A DNA stretch of 5,444 nt from an uncultured Collinsella sp. (GTDB lineage Bacteria; Actinomycetota; Coriobacteriia; Coriobacteriales; Coriobacteriaceae). The DNA is taken from NCBI GenBank assembly GCA_947003675.1, contig CAMQPJ010000106.1, positions 1-5,444 of the forward strand. Direction: 5' to 3'. The notes beneath the pieces were generated by a model, which searched no databases, was not told where the DNA came from, and saw only the letters and a list, made by a program, of their open reading frames with translations. A program made the position numbers and the translations under genes. Shown piece after piece: positions 4,850 to 5,444 of this stretch (its first letter is position 1; every line of letters starts with the position of its first letter).

Positions 4850-5444
4850 ATGGTCTCGCGGGTTCTCTACCGACCGTTTGATACCGAAGACTTCGACGCC
4901 ATCGCGCTGATTCTGCAGCAGCTTTGGCATAACAATTCGGATAACGATGAGTACAACCGCCTTGAGGCCGCGTGCGACCTCGCCTACTGCCTTTCGTCGT
5001 CGACGTTTTCACAGGTTGCCGTAATCGACGGTCAGGCGCGTGGCATTTCGCTCGCGCGTGCGGGACAGAGCTCCGGCGCCACTATCAACGAGCATTGGAT
5101 GGATACCGAACGCGCGCTGCTATCGCAGATGCGTGAGCTGGAGCCTGATGCCTGCGCCGAGTATCTCTCGTTTGTGCGCGCAACCATCCGAACCAACAAC
5201 CGCCTGCTCGAGAGCAGCCCGTTGCCGCACGACAACGAGGTCACGCTGCTTGCCGTGGATCGCGATGTCCATGGCCTGGGCGTTGGCACGGTTCTGCTCG
5301 ATGCCGCGGTCTCGCACCTATCCTCGCTTGGAGCGACGAGGGCGCACCTGTACACCGACTCCAACTGCTCGTGGAAGTTCTACGAGCTGCACGGCTTTAA
5401 GCGCACGGCCACGCACCGCGCCAACCGCGAAGAGCGCCGCCACG
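4850..5444 (+). CDS. GNAT-family N-acetyltransferase, 3' end beyond the window
   Basis: An open frame from ATG 4850 reaches the right edge with 198 complete codons and no stop, so the gene is cut by the window. The family transfers an acetyl group from acetyl-CoA to an amine; the substrate here is unknown. The acetyl-CoA binding motif A is visible as EVTLLAVDRDVHGLGVG followed by helix TVLLDAA (about 130-153). The phosphate-binding loop reads HGLGVG, with His where Gln or Arg is usual. Motif B follows as SWKFYELHGFKR (about 174-185). The first 125 residues are less conserved, with a helical start (DTEDFDAIALILQQLW) that fits the GNAT N-terminal region. The start is supported by AGAGG four bases upstream and by the family fold beginning at once. 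It is transcribed divergently from purH, which says little about function. No membrane segment or signal peptide is seen. Confidence 0.9.
   Translation, partial: MVSRVLYRPFDTEDFDAIALILQQLWHNNSDNDEYNRLEAACDLAYCLSSSTFSQVAVIDGQARGISLARAGQSSGATINEHWMDTERALLSQMRELEPDACAEYLSFVRATIRTNNRLLESSPLPHDNEVTLLAVDRDVHGLGVGTVLLDAAVSHLSSLGATRAHLYTDSNCSWKFYELHGFKRTATHRANREERRH

Noticed and set aside
4557..5012. Minus-strand frames of 122-151 codons across the purH leader and the acetyltransferase start
   Set aside because: They are antisense to a motif-bearing GNAT gene and overlap the purH start, with Arg/Ser/Cys-rich composition and no domain.
5032..5364. Minus-strand frame of 110 codons inside the acetyltransferase gene
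   Set aside because: The plus-strand frame carries the acetyl-CoA binding motifs A and B; the antisense translation has no recognisable features.

Overview
This window looks like chromosomal DNA from a GC-rich Gram-positive actinobacterium. A Coriobacteriia member such as Collinsella is my best guess. That rests on base composition, codon style and the kind of kinase present, not on any search, so it is moderate-confidence inference. Four protein genes are complete or nearly so on the minus strand, and one partial gene runs off the right end on the plus strand.

Layout, left to right. Positions 1-249 carry no convincing gene. They begin with a near-pure C tract of about 32 bases and have several G7 runs, a 19-bp repeat present twice, and several hairpins. 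The first part may be a contig-end artefact. Positions 250-1974 hold a two-component system on the minus strand: an OmpR/PhoB-type response regulator (1303-1974) followed 9 bases later by a short intramembrane-sensing histidine kinase (250-1293). Positions 1975-2151 are the regulator's upstream region, with a strong long stem-loop. Positions 2152-2883 encode a soluble acidic protein that I do not recognise. Positions 2884-2964 hold a clear rho-independent terminator for purH, abutting a possible promoter for the unknown gene. Positions 2965-4572 are purH, the bifunctional enzyme for the last two steps of IMP synthesis. Positions 4573-4849 are a divergent intergenic region, and from 4850 to the right edge runs the start of a GNAT-family acetyltransferase.

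The transcriptional logic suggested is: purH as a single gene ending at its own terminator; the unknown gene reached by read-through or from its own promoter; and the regulator-kinase pair as a translationally coupled operon, probably with its own promoter. The kinase resembles BceS/GraS-type sensors that usually work with an ABC transporter, but no transporter lies in this window. Most of the window is ordinary chromosome. The points most worth checking are the repeat/hairpin cluster at 134-245, the missing Thr/Asn in the kinase H-box, the structured leader of the regulator, and the unrecognised protein after purH. I see no evidence strong enough to claim a new system.
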